In this document: positions 19,675 through 28,479 of the stretch, in pieces
How the letters are laid out: every line of letters starts with the position of its first letter
Numbering within the stretch: the first letter of the stretch is position 1
Origin: Clostridiales bacterium
Lineage (GTDB): Bacteria; Bacillota; Clostridia; Christensenellales; Aristaeellaceae
Assembly (NCBI GenBank): GCA_024684375.1
Contig: JAIKWZ010000006.1
Location: 62,001-126,000 of the forward strand
Length of the DNA: 64,000 nt
Reading direction: 5' to 3'
The notes under the pieces: model-generated
Told to the model about the DNA's origin: nothing
Database searches by the model: none
What the model saw: the letters and a program-made list of their open reading frames with translations, nothing else
Position numbers and translations under genes: made by a program

Positions 19675-19683
19675 ATTATATCA
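19675..19683 (-). promoter_or_regulatory. Extended -10 promoter for the T-box operon
   Basis: On the minus strand the sequence reads TGATATAAT, a TGn-extended consensus -10. A TTGATG box lies 20 bases upstream of the -10, so -35 spacing is poor. It immediately follows the T-run of the preceding operon's putative terminator and would start RNA close to 19668. Confidence 0.6.
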
Positions 19684-19684
19684 T

Positions 19685-19718
19685 AAAAAAACGGGCTTAA
19701 CATCAATTACCATGTTAA
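19685..19718 (-). terminator. Putative intrinsic terminator of the sugar operon
   Basis: Just after the esterase stop the minus strand reads TTAACAT, an eight-base loop, ATGTTAA, then GCCCG and seven T. The stem is only seven A/T-rich pairs, so the terminator is weak by sequence, but its position between two operons and the T-run support it. Confidence 0.45.
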
Positions 19719-19721
19719 TTT

Positions 19722-20840
19722 TCAGATAAGACGAAGGTTGTCACTTCTTATGCCATTTGAGAGTTTTTCAGGATGATAGAAATAACTGTCGCAGAACTCC
19801 GCCAAAGCCTCAGCGTCATCTGCACAGAAACAATGCTTGCCGTGCCTGAGATTATACGCGTTGGCTCCGCTTGCCCCCAGCATGTCAAACACATTCTGCG
19901 CTCCTGCATGTGCCAACAGACAGCCTTTAGGGTTTGCCCAGTCATCTTCGTCGCCTTCAGATGTGAACACAGCCCTGGGCGCCACTGCCGCCATGAGTGT
20001 ATTTGAATCAAAAGGAAGAAAGTTGATTTCGTCGCCCAGAGGGAAAAAGCATCCAGCGCCTGTATACGGCGGTACTTCTGGTTTTCCGCCGTACTCGTGA
20101 AAGCGTTTGGTAAACCAATCCGGGAATACCCAGTTGATCCTGCCTACTGTTTCGACTCGGCGCTCATTTTGTTCCTCTCCGTCACAAGTGATAAGGTACC
20201 TTAAACAACCTGCACCTCCGCATCCTGAACCTATCGGCGCAGCAACTGCGAAGTTTTCGTCAAACATGCCTGCGCAAAGCGCGGCCTTGCCGCAGCGGGA
20301 ATGACCGGTAACGATCACTCTTGGATTGTACCTGCATATTTCGAGGTTTCGGCGCAGCAGGCTCGCTCCCCATCCCCAGGCCATAATGGTCGCGCAGCTA
20401 AGACGCTTATAAGCTTTTTTATAGGATTCTTCATAAGATATTCCGCTATTTTGGTCACTTTTGTAGTCCGGTATTATCGCCCTGAAATCAAATGTTGCAA
20501 GCGCATAACCGTGATTTATGAACACTTTTTCTGTCTCAGGCAGCAATTCCCTCGCTATGGCGATGATAACAGGCGGCTTTTCTGTTCCTTTCGGTGATCT
20601 GAGCGTGAATGAAAAGTCAAGTCCGTCAGGCGTGATCAAACGGCCAGTCTGAACACATAACCCGTCAGAAGCGTTTTCTAATTCAATAACTGTTTTAGCA
20701 TCCGGCCTTTCCCCCGGCCATGTCCCGTAGAGATATTCCTGTGCCATGGCAAGCAGGTATCTGCGCTGTTCAGGCCATTCGCTCTTATCCGAAATTACGC
20801 TTCCGTCCGGGCGTTTCAAAGGATTTGGAAGATAATACAT
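19722..20840 (-). CDS. Alpha/beta-hydrolase carbohydrate esterase, CE15 (glucuronoyl esterase)-like
   Basis: A probable esterase acting on plant-polysaccharide esters. The nucleophile elbow is VTGHSRCGKAALCAG, close to the G-x-S-R-x-G-K signature of CE15 glucuronoyl esterases, followed by PIGSGCGGAGCLRY, like the CE15 oxyanion loop region. The catalytic His is probably in NLRHGKHCF near the C-terminus. It has 372 residues and no signal peptide, so it would act inside the cell. It is the last gene of the sugar operon. CE15 cleaves esters of glucuronic acid; an acetylxylan-esterase-type activity remains possible. Confidence 0.7.
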   Translation of the reverse strand: MYYLPNPLKRPDGSVISDKSEWPEQRRYLLAMAQEYLYGTWPGERPDAKTVIELENASDGLCVQTGRLITPDGLDFSFTLRSPKGTEKPPVIIAIARELLPETEKVFINHGYALATFDFRAIIPDYKSDQNSGISYEESYKKAYKRLSCATIMAWGWGASLLRRNLEICRYNPRVIVTGHSRCGKAALCAGMFDENFAVAAPIGSGCGGAGCLRYLITCDGEEQNERRVETVGRINWVFPDWFTKRFHEYGGKPEVPPYTGAGCFFPLGDEINFLPFDSNTLMAAVAPRAVFTSEGDEDDWANPKGCLLAHAGAQNVFDMLGASGANAYNLRHGKHCFCADDAEALAEFCDSYFYHPEKLSNGIRSDNLRLI

Positions 20841-20850
20841 ATTCGTCCCC

Positions 20851-23526
20851 CTATAGTGTCATTGGAACATCTGTTTCATAAAGCCAGTCGAGAGACCTGA
20901 GGCTTTCTCCGCCCAAACCCGCGTCTCGAGGCTGAGGGCGCTCGGAGCGAGGCAAAACTCCAGCAATAACGAAAGCGCCTGTACCGAATTCGATCATGTA
21001 GTCCCCCGGGTCATAATCAAACGCGTGTATGTTTATGGCTTTAATACCTCTGGCTTTTATGGCGTTGGAAATAAGCGGAGAGTATCCGCCCCTGTCGTCC
21101 GCATGGGTATCAGTCTCAAGGCTGGGTGGGGCAAGCCACTCCACTCCCCTGTCGTTCACATACCCTACAAGAAGACGCACCGGCTGATCAAACTGTATCT
21201 TTAGACTGATCCCTTCGACTATCGCTTTATGTATGGAAAAGCGTATGCCCTTAAGCCCGTTAAGCTCGCTCGCGATGAGTTCGACAGGTGTATTTTTGTC
21301 GGTAAAAACGCTCTCGCCTTCTGACAAAGTGAAAGCTTCTCCGCCTTCAAAGGAAAACTCCGCCTGCCTGAGACATGGACGATCTCCCGTGTCCGGAGGT
21401 GTGGGGAAAAACCCCTGTTTCAGCAAATCAAGGTTTTTGATAAAACAAGCGAATTCCTTCTCGTATTCAGGCAGACAATCGATCGGCCTTGCGAAAATAC
21501 CTCCGTTCGGGAATGGTATTTTGCGCTGAGGCGTATGCATGCTGTTGTGGCATAGATAGTTTTGGTCGGATAAAACCGCATATTCCTTATAGATCTGAAG
21601 TGACCGTTCAAAAGGTATGAGTACTGTTTCCAGCAGTTTCACATCACCTCTGCAGAGACTGTCACATGAATGCTTATATTTCAGTATATACAAAGCAGCT
21701 GTGACTTTCTCGCACATTGAACGCGTAAACAGGCTTATTAACCTGAAATCGTTTATATAACGCTCAGCTTTACTTTCGTCTATTGATGCGACAAGCTGTT
21801 CAATGCGTGCCGCCGCATCTTTTAGGGACTGCAGCGCATATAAAGGAGTTTCTCCGATGTGGTCTGAAGCATTATGTTCTGATATGGCATAGGCTTCCAT
21901 CGTCTCCCCAACCCTGGCGACGGAATTGTACAGTTCATTGTTTGGATGGTGCCTCTCAGCGTTTGTCAGCTGACTCATGGTCATGCCTAAGGTCAGAGTC
22001 TGACGGTTGCCCTCCGTGATCCCAAAGCGCTGCAACAGCTTCATTAGGCAGAAACCCGCAAGCTCTCCGGCTTTAAGCAGACTTTCTGCCTGCTTGAAGT
22101 CAAGCCCAATCAGATCCGAAACACGTCTGATCCAATATAAGCCTTCAGCGCTCTCATCTCCCTTGGAGACCCATGCGTATCTGAGCCATGGCTCGAACCA
22201 AAGCCTGTCGCGGTCAAGTTGATCGAGCCGCGGCGTCGTCTTATCCGGAGAATACGGCCAATCCCAGTAAAATTGAGGGTATAAATGCAGTCCGGTGCCT
22301 CCCAGAAGGTTTTTGGAAGCCAGTATGCACTGGCGGATGTACATTGGAGACAGGAACCTGAATGGTTCAAGGTTGGACAGTATATGGACGTTGATTATGT
22401 GCCCGTTGCCGAGACCGCTCATGGCAAGATGGTTTTTTCGCCACTTTCCTCTGGGAAGACGGGTGGTTAGACCTTCCCCGTTATACTTCCACATTGTGTA
22501 GATGTTGGAGTATCCGTTCTTCACTCTGGAAAGAACCTTATCAGGGTCGCAATCGTGACCTCTCAGAATGATCGGAGGCTCATGAGCAAGCCCTGCCAGG
22601 CGTGCTCCCTCCTTAACCGCTGGAACGATGGTATCTGCAAACCAGGCTGCTTTGTTGTCCGCGCCTCTGAGTGCTTCGCCCAGACACACCATCAATCCCA
22701 CGTTGGGATACTCCCGCACAAACTCCTTTATTGCTTCGTATGTGTAATCTCTGACAATTGGATTTATAGAGTCCTGAATCAGAGAAAGACCATGTTTCTG
22801 AGCAAAAGGCAGCGGGATGTGGATGTTGTAAAACTTAAGCACAAGCCATATGCCCCGCTTGTCGCACTCACTTGCGAGAAAAAGGAACGTTTCCCGGTTA
22901 ATCAGGTATTCTTCCTCAGTCACTTCCAGGGCTTCCGGGTACTTTTCAAGCTTCTGCAGGGAAGAAAAAGGATGCCCGCTCCATAGATACAGAACGTTTG
23001 CACGGTTCTCCAGCATGAAATCGAGCATGCGCAGCCACATTTCTCTGTCGTAAAACCATTTGAAACGTTCCGGGGTTATGGGATACTCGTAAGTCCTGCG
23101 CGGTGGCTCTATAGTCGTCTTCTGAAGGCCCACGCATATGCCTCTGAGCGTCATTTCCGGTTCGTCATAATGCAGCAGCTCAATAGGAAGCGCACGCTCG
23201 GCACGTATGCGTCTTGCGAGTTCCACGCAGCCATAAAGCGCGCCTGAAGGAGACCCGCCGATCACACATATACCGCCACCAGCGCACGTCTCCAGCTGGA
23301 ATGCTTCGCCTTCGGGAGCTTTGACGTTGTAGATAATGCATTCCAGAGCTTCAAGCTCAGTTAAAGCGGCGCAGTCGTTTCTTACGCAAACCAGGATGTC
23401 ATCTTTGGAGGGTTGCTCATCACATACGCAGATTTCAAATGGAATAGACGCGCTTAGGAGTGCATCGGCCAGCTTTTCAGCGCCAAATCGTAAACGCAGG
23501 TTGTCTTGAGCAAGCAGAATCCTCAC
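20851..23526 (-). CDS. Large uncharacterised protein with GH67/GH20-like architecture
   Basis: I do not recognise a named family. Residues about 1-125 resemble the alpha/beta domain found before GH67 and GH20 catalytic domains (GGGICVIGGSPSGALYGCVELARRI). A probable TIM-barrel region follows (MTLRGICVGLQKT, FMLENRANVLYLW, VGLMVCLGEALRG, FYWDWPYSPD), then a helical region (about 560-700) and a beta-rich C-terminal region. Glu in LGEALRG is a candidate catalytic residue. It has 891 residues and no signal peptide. The GTG start overlaps the UroD-like gene's stop as GTGA. It is probably an intracellular glycosidase, perhaps on uronic-acid-containing oligosaccharides; that is inference. Confidence 0.6.
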   Translation of the reverse strand: MRILLAQDNLRLRFGAEKLADALLSASIPFEICVCDEQPSKDDILVCVRNDCAALTELEALECIIYNVKAPEGEAFQLETCAGGGICVIGGSPSGALYGCVELARRIRAERALPIELLHYDEPEMTLRGICVGLQKTTIEPPRRTYEYPITPERFKWFYDREMWLRMLDFMLENRANVLYLWSGHPFSSLQKLEKYPEALEVTEEEYLINRETFLFLASECDKRGIWLVLKFYNIHIPLPFAQKHGLSLIQDSINPIVRDYTYEAIKEFVREYPNVGLMVCLGEALRGADNKAAWFADTIVPAVKEGARLAGLAHEPPIILRGHDCDPDKVLSRVKNGYSNIYTMWKYNGEGLTTRLPRGKWRKNHLAMSGLGNGHIINVHILSNLEPFRFLSPMYIRQCILASKNLLGGTGLHLYPQFYWDWPYSPDKTTPRLDQLDRDRLWFEPWLRYAWVSKGDESAEGLYWIRRVSDLIGLDFKQAESLLKAGELAGFCLMKLLQRFGITEGNRQTLTLGMTMSQLTNAERHHPNNELYNSVARVGETMEAYAISEHNASDHIGETPLYALQSLKDAAARIEQLVASIDESKAERYINDFRLISLFTRSMCEKVTAALYILKYKHSCDSLCRGDVKLLETVLIPFERSLQIYKEYAVLSDQNYLCHNSMHTPQRKIPFPNGGIFARPIDCLPEYEKEFACFIKNLDLLKQGFFPTPPDTGDRPCLRQAEFSFEGGEAFTLSEGESVFTDKNTPVELIASELNGLKGIRFSIHKAIVEGISLKIQFDQPVRLLVGYVNDRGVEWLAPPSLETDTHADDRGGYSPLISNAIKARGIKAINIHAFDYDPGDYMIEFGTGAFVIAGVLPRSERPQPRDAGLGGESLRSLDWLYETDVPMTL

Positions 23527-24650
23527 CTGAAACTGCCCTCCACATTCTGCCAGTTTTTATTAGCATAACTTAAAAGCTTATCAGCGCTTGCCATATCCAT
23601 AGGCGGAAAATAGATGAACAGCGCGTTTGAGCCGTAACGCCGGATAAGCACGTCCAGACGCCTTATCCAGTCGTCGACTTTCCCGTCATAAACTTGGACC
23701 CACAGGCCTTTATTAGCCTTTACCGCCTGATCGTATATTTCAAACCACTTTTCGTTGGAACCGTCGGGATTGTAGGAGCCGCTGGTCCACTGAAGTGCGT
23801 CTATGCCCTCGACCTCCATAAGCGCAGGCAAATGCTTTATGGCGTCCGGACCGTCAAGATGGTACAATACGTTATCCGCGCCTTTGCACTGATCGATAAG
23901 AGCAGGCTGAATGAAACGTCTGAACTGTTTGGGGCTCATCATAGCGGAAAAATCGCATTGAAGCTTCAGAGTTTTGCCCCGACCCCAGATCTGGAAAACG
24001 GTATAGCAGGATGAACTTACGCCATTTTCGTTCCTGGCGCAGATATCATAAAAGCTGTCATAATACTTGTAATAGAGGCTCTGTACCTGTGCGATACGTT
24101 CATCAACTTCTTCAGGGTCATCGATCAAGTCAAATATGGTGTCCTGAGCGCCCCTGAGAGACGCAAGAACATCGATATTCTCCATCAGGTCGGGGATACA
24201 AATATAATAATCATCCCCCGCGAGCGCCTTAACATCTCTGAAAAGCTGGATATGCTCCTTATACCAGTGATTGTCCTGGTCAAACACAAGCTCCGGGAAA
24301 CCGTTCCATTCATCTACGCAGGGCTTAAACCAGACAGTACCCGGTTGGAACTCTATGTCGCAGCCCAGATACGCCGCCAGAGAACCCGGACCGAAGTCAA
24401 CACTCACGTTAGGAATGCTGTCAGCTAAAAACTCGTGAGTCTCAGCCCAGTAACGATACCTTGCGGCAATACGCTTGGCATCCCTGTATTTATCGAACAT
24501 GTTTTTGCTTTTCAGTTCTGCCTGAACCTCCGGGTCCACCGCGCCCGGTTTTTCGGCAACTATGCACATTAACGGCATGCCCTGCACGCTGCGCTTCCAG
24601 TAACTGTCCCAGCGTTCTTTAGTCTCTTCCCAATTGGACTTTGACAGCAT
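23523..24650 (-). CDS. Uroporphyrinogen decarboxylase (URO-D) superfamily protein of unknown role
   Basis: A 375-residue protein with the URO-D/methyltransferase TIM-barrel fold pattern: DFGPGSLAAYLGCDIEFQPGT, a middle MENIDVLASLRG segment, and YHLDGPDAIKHLPALMEVEGIDALQW. True HemE is unlikely in a sugar operon. In corrinoid methyltransferases of this superfamily the equivalent block carries a zinc-binding cysteine; here it reads HLDG, so that chemistry is not supported. It sits between GH31 and the 891-residue protein, with overlapping starts and stops, so it is co-translated with sugar enzymes. The reaction is unknown. Confidence 0.75.
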   Translation of the reverse strand: MLSKSNWEETKERWDSYWKRSVQGMPLMCIVAEKPGAVDPEVQAELKSKNMFDKYRDAKRIAARYRYWAETHEFLADSIPNVSVDFGPGSLAAYLGCDIEFQPGTVWFKPCVDEWNGFPELVFDQDNHWYKEHIQLFRDVKALAGDDYYICIPDLMENIDVLASLRGAQDTIFDLIDDPEEVDERIAQVQSLYYKYYDSFYDICARNENGVSSSCYTVFQIWGRGKTLKLQCDFSAMMSPKQFRRFIQPALIDQCKGADNVLYHLDGPDAIKHLPALMEVEGIDALQWTSGSYNPDGSNEKWFEIYDQAVKANKGLWVQVYDGKVDDWIRRLDVLIRRYGSNALFIYFPPMDMASADKLLSYANKNWQNVEGSFR

Positions 24651-26956
24651 CAGAAAAGGCCTCCTTCTTCGTCAACAAAGCTAATGTACTCAACAGGCAC
24701 GCCGTTTTCATCTGTAAGCAGATTATCGGCGTCGTTCCAGAAGTACATTTTAAGGCTGTACTCTCCATTCTCATAGCCGTATCCGTCCAGAGCATCTCTG
24801 TATACCCTTGCAGAACCGTCGCATCCGCAAAATACAAGCAATGACGGGTATGCTTCCAAAGCTTCTCTGACGCACTGCCCTCCTTTTGATACAGGAAGTA
24901 CGCTGCCCTGCTTAACAAACACAGGCATCGTCATGAGTGAGCACGGAATACTGTAGCTCTTTGAGCCCTTGTACAGCTTTTTCGTTTCCAGCTCATACCA
25001 GAGACCCTCAGGCAGATAAACTTCAACGGTTTTGGCCTGATAGCGCGTCACAGGACAAACGATAAGTGAGTCTCCCAGCATGAACTCTTCATCTGCCAAA
25101 ACTGCATTTTTATCTTCAGGATAATTGAACGCAAGCGGCTTTATAATGGTACCGCCGATAAGGGCGCATTCGCCTGCCAGCGTATACAAATACGGCAAAA
25201 GCTTATAGCGAAGGCGGTTGAACTTCAGGATGCTTTCCAAAGCTTTTCCGGTGAACTGGGTAAGATCTCTGCGTATGTCCGTACCATGCCCCCTGAACAT
25301 AGGCAGAAATGCTGCGTACTGATACCACCTGATGAAAAGCTCGCAGTATTCGGGATCTTCCAAGCCTTTTTCAAAATCACCATCCCAGTACCAGGCATCT
25401 CCTCGCTTCACAAAGAATCCGCCTATGTCGTTGGTCCAATATGGCATTCCGCTTGCTGAAAAGCCTGCGCCCTGGGAGATCTGGTTGCGCAGAGTTTTCC
25501 ACTTTGCGCAGATGTCTCCTGACCACATTACTGTGCCCAGCCTCTGCTGGCCTGTCCAGGCGGAGCGAGTCAGGTTAAGGACGCGCTTGTCGTTTGAGAC
25601 TGACCTTTGCCCTTCGTACATCGTCTTGGCGTGATGGAAGGCAAAACCCATGGCTTTATCCGCACCAACCGCGTCTGAAGCAGTCTGGAATGTGTCTCGG
25701 AAGGTATCCTCCCATAGCGGCATTTCCTTGTGTTCCCACTCGCTGGTCCAGGGTTCGCTTGAGTCGCACCACCACGCGTCCACACCCTTGCTGAATAGTC
25801 CCGTGTTGGCCTGCCGCCAGTATAGATCTCTTGCAGCAGGGTTAAAAACGTCATAATGCTCTCCGCCCGGCAGCAGCCAGCCTTTTTCTTTGAATTCCAG
25901 GTTATTTGGTGCGAGGCGATTCATGTTAGGCCAGATGGACAGCATAAAATGCACATCCATCTGGTTGAGGCTGTCTGTCATTCCTTTGGGGTCCGGGAAA
26001 CGTTTTGAATCAAAGCTCTTCTGTCCCCACTGCTTATCCGGCCATGAACACCAGTCTAAGACCACACAGTCCAGACCTATCCCGTTCTCCCGGTATTTCC
26101 TTGCCAGGTCCAGTATCTCTTGCTGGGTCTCGTAACGCTCCTGAGACTGCACATAACCAAACGCCCAGGCAGGCAGCAAAGAAGGCTTGCCGGTAAGGTT
26201 ATGGTATTTCTTTACTGCATCATCCGGCTTTCCCGGAATAATATAATAATCCAATTCATCCACGGCTTCCAGATAAATAGACGTATCCTCTCCGGAATCA
26301 TCAAACACAAACGGACACGCACAGTTGATAAGAATACCGTAGCCTGCAGTAGAAACGAAGAACGGAAGCGCGATCTGCCGGTTTGTGTGGCACATGAACA
26401 GCTTCCGCCCTCTCAGATTGCCTCCTTTGGCATCTATCTGTCCAAGTCCAAACAGAGCCTCGTTTTCGGCAAACTGCAAAGGCAGTCTGACACGGTACAA
26501 TGTTTTGTAGTCTACTCGAGGCGCATCTCTTACAAGCGTCTTGACGCCATCTGCAGTGGATACCTGTTCGGTTTCACTTTTTGAAGCTCTGTCGATCATT
26601 CTGGCGTTGAATGCTTCAAGCCGCGCCTGGGCAGGCTGCCTGAACAGAGTGTTGCCATCCAGAGATATGCTGAAAGCTCCGTCACGTTTGGAAACGACCG
26701 CCTGCATTGTGCCAAATACAGCAATACTGAACTCCGCTTCATCTTTCAGACTAATGTCAGAAAGCGGAGCCCTTTTTATGAAATATGGATTTTCTGCAGA
26801 ACAAAAGCTGTCTCCACGGGTAGTAGTTAACCTGAGTATGCCGTTTTCATAACATAACAGCCTGGTGCAGCTGTATTCGCTGGTGAATACAGCTGCACCG
26901 CCGATTATCTGTGCGGAAACGAGCTTTCCGGATGGTCTGTGAGGCGCCTTGAGCAT
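24650..26956 (-). CDS. Glycoside hydrolase family 31 (alpha-xylosidase/alpha-glucosidase type)
   Basis: A retaining alpha-glycosidase. The N-terminal beta domain (about 1-235) is followed by the catalytic barrel. The nucleophile Asp is in DAWWCDSSEPW (near residue 397), the acid/base region is VMWSGDICAKW, and FPDPKGM matches the family substrate loop. The ORF-track start (27061) runs back into the upstream gene; the ATG at 26956, five bases after that gene's stop and with GAGG upstream, gives 768 residues. No signal peptide, so cytoplasmic. Xylose- or glucose-releasing specificity cannot be settled by eye. Confidence 0.92.
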   Translation of the reverse strand: MLKAPHRPSGKLVSAQIIGGAAVFTSEYSCTRLLCYENGILRLTTTRGDSFCSAENPYFIKRAPLSDISLKDEAEFSIAVFGTMQAVVSKRDGAFSISLDGNTLFRQPAQARLEAFNARMIDRASKSETEQVSTADGVKTLVRDAPRVDYKTLYRVRLPLQFAENEALFGLGQIDAKGGNLRGRKLFMCHTNRQIALPFFVSTAGYGILINCACPFVFDDSGEDTSIYLEAVDELDYYIIPGKPDDAVKKYHNLTGKPSLLPAWAFGYVQSQERYETQQEILDLARKYRENGIGLDCVVLDWCSWPDKQWGQKSFDSKRFPDPKGMTDSLNQMDVHFMLSIWPNMNRLAPNNLEFKEKGWLLPGGEHYDVFNPAARDLYWRQANTGLFSKGVDAWWCDSSEPWTSEWEHKEMPLWEDTFRDTFQTASDAVGADKAMGFAFHHAKTMYEGQRSVSNDKRVLNLTRSAWTGQQRLGTVMWSGDICAKWKTLRNQISQGAGFSASGMPYWTNDIGGFFVKRGDAWYWDGDFEKGLEDPEYCELFIRWYQYAAFLPMFRGHGTDIRRDLTQFTGKALESILKFNRLRYKLLPYLYTLAGECALIGGTIIKPLAFNYPEDKNAVLADEEFMLGDSLIVCPVTRYQAKTVEVYLPEGLWYELETKKLYKGSKSYSIPCSLMTMPVFVKQGSVLPVSKGGQCVREALEAYPSLLVFCGCDGSARVYRDALDGYGYENGEYSLKMYFWNDADNLLTDENGVPVEYISFVDEEGGLF

Positions 26957-26961
26957 CTCGT

Positions 26962-28467
26962 TTACCTCGCTTTGAGCATTATAGCCATGTATTGGCGTTT
27001 TGGCAGTTCGACACGGAATTCGCCCTTGTAACATCCGGCATAGTCCTGTGTCATGTTCCATGTATCCAGCACATATACATCGAAGTCGGTCGTCTCGTCG
27101 ATGTGGAACAAGCGGCTGCCGGGACGCATGAAACTGTAGTAAAACAGATAGAATTTTCCGCGGTACGTTCTCTCGGCAGGGACCGATCTCAATTCGTCTG
27201 AACGCATGGAATCGTCAAGCTGGAGCCCGTTTCCGGGCACTTGCTGAAGTATCCGGCTCAAAAACTCTATGCGTGCGGGGCTTTCCCCGTACAGCTTTCC
27301 GCCGTGGCTCCACCATAATATGTCGTCATGACCCGTCATAGTCTCGCCATGGCCTGGGAATCCGCCCCTTAAGGCAGTCTCCCAAAACCTCCGCGTCATT
27401 TCCTCCCCGGTGATATTGCCCCAGCCGAATTCTATGTCTCCTTCGTAGCAGATCTCATCAAGCACCACAGGCTTTTTGTATCGCTGGCGCCAGTTGTCAG
27501 TATTTTCGACAGTCAGGTAGGTTTCGTTGCGCTGTATAGAACAGTGCGTACACCAGGGACGATTGAAGTCGTATATGGATCTGCAGTTGTGGATGGAGCG
27601 CATATGCCTGTACGCGTCTTTTTTACAGATCTCTTCAGCAATAGCGCACCACTCGGCGTCAGACTTGTTCATCAAATCATATTCGTTTGCCAGTGACCAC
27701 CAGACGTTTGAAAATGAGGCAAGTCTGGCAACAACGTAGTCAATGTAGAACAGGTCTTCCTCCGGGCTCATGAGGGAAAAGCCCCAGCGGTCATATGGAT
27801 GGAAAAGTATTATATCGGCCTGTATTTCCATATCCATCAGTCGCTTGACGCAGGACTCTATATGGCGGAAGTGTTCAGGGTTGAACCTGTAAAAGTCCCA
27901 GCAGTTGCCCTCAGCCATGCCCTTATAATCGTTAAAGTTTTGTTTTGTCAGCACTGAGGAATCCATCGGCGTGCCGCAATATGGGTATGAACGTGGCTCA
28001 TGCAGGTTGTACACGTAATGCTTGGGAAAAATGCAGAAGCGTATTTTATTGAAAGGGCTTTTTTCAAGCGTTTCAAATGTCTGTTCTATCAATTCGTCGC
28101 TCTGCAATTCCCAAACGTAACAGGTAGTACCAAGGGAAATATGACGAGTTCCGTCGTCATGCGCCAGGGCGAAGGTATTCGCTGTCCTGACAGGGCCATG
28201 ATTATTCTTCTGCGCGGGAAGCGCGACGAACTCTCCGGATATTTCCTCGTTCAGGAAGCTTGCTGAGATCGAGAAGCTGTACTTGCCTTCAAACGAAGGC
28301 ATGAAACGAACAGTGTATCGTCCGTCTCCGTCGTAGAAACCGTCCACTTCACGCTCTTCATTTCTGCCTTTCACAGACAACCTTATCCACTCATCCCGGA
28401 AAGGATTGCCCTTGTCAGGTCCCGAAACGGTATACTCCCAAATGTCGTACCTGTTAACGTTTTTCAT
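26962..28467 (-). CDS. DUF5060/DUF4038/DUF5605-type putative glycosidase
   Basis: The N-terminal beta domain (about 1-85, WEYTVSGPDKGNPFRDEW) matches the DUF5060 pattern. A TIM-barrel of the DUF4038/GH140-like kind follows (ISLGTTCYVWELQ, FNKIRFCIFPKHY), with candidate acid Glu in WWSLANEYD and nucleophile Glu in VLDEICYEGD. A C-terminal beta domain resembles DUF5605. It has 501 residues and no signal peptide. Relatives in the DUF4038 group include the GH140 apiosidases, which is why apiose is considered for this locus. Family assignment is from memory of domain patterns; specificity is unproven. Confidence 0.72.
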   Translation of the reverse strand: MKNVNRYDIWEYTVSGPDKGNPFRDEWIRLSVKGRNEEREVDGFYDGDGRYTVRFMPSFEGKYSFSISASFLNEEISGEFVALPAQKNNHGPVRTANTFALAHDDGTRHISLGTTCYVWELQSDELIEQTFETLEKSPFNKIRFCIFPKHYVYNLHEPRSYPYCGTPMDSSVLTKQNFNDYKGMAEGNCWDFYRFNPEHFRHIESCVKRLMDMEIQADIILFHPYDRWGFSLMSPEEDLFYIDYVVARLASFSNVWWSLANEYDLMNKSDAEWCAIAEEICKKDAYRHMRSIHNCRSIYDFNRPWCTHCSIQRNETYLTVENTDNWRQRYKKPVVLDEICYEGDIEFGWGNITGEEMTRRFWETALRGGFPGHGETMTGHDDILWWSHGGKLYGESPARIEFLSRILQQVPGNGLQLDDSMRSDELRSVPAERTYRGKFYLFYYSFMRPGSRLFHIDETTDFDVYVLDTWNMTQDYAGCYKGEFRVELPKRQYMAIMLKAR

Positions 28468-28479
28468 ATTCCCTCCGCT

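Noticed and set aside
23523-24650. Calling the UroD-like gene hemE
   Set aside because: No haem-synthesis neighbours are present, and the sequence lacks the usual HemE N-terminal signature; it is locked into a sugar operon.
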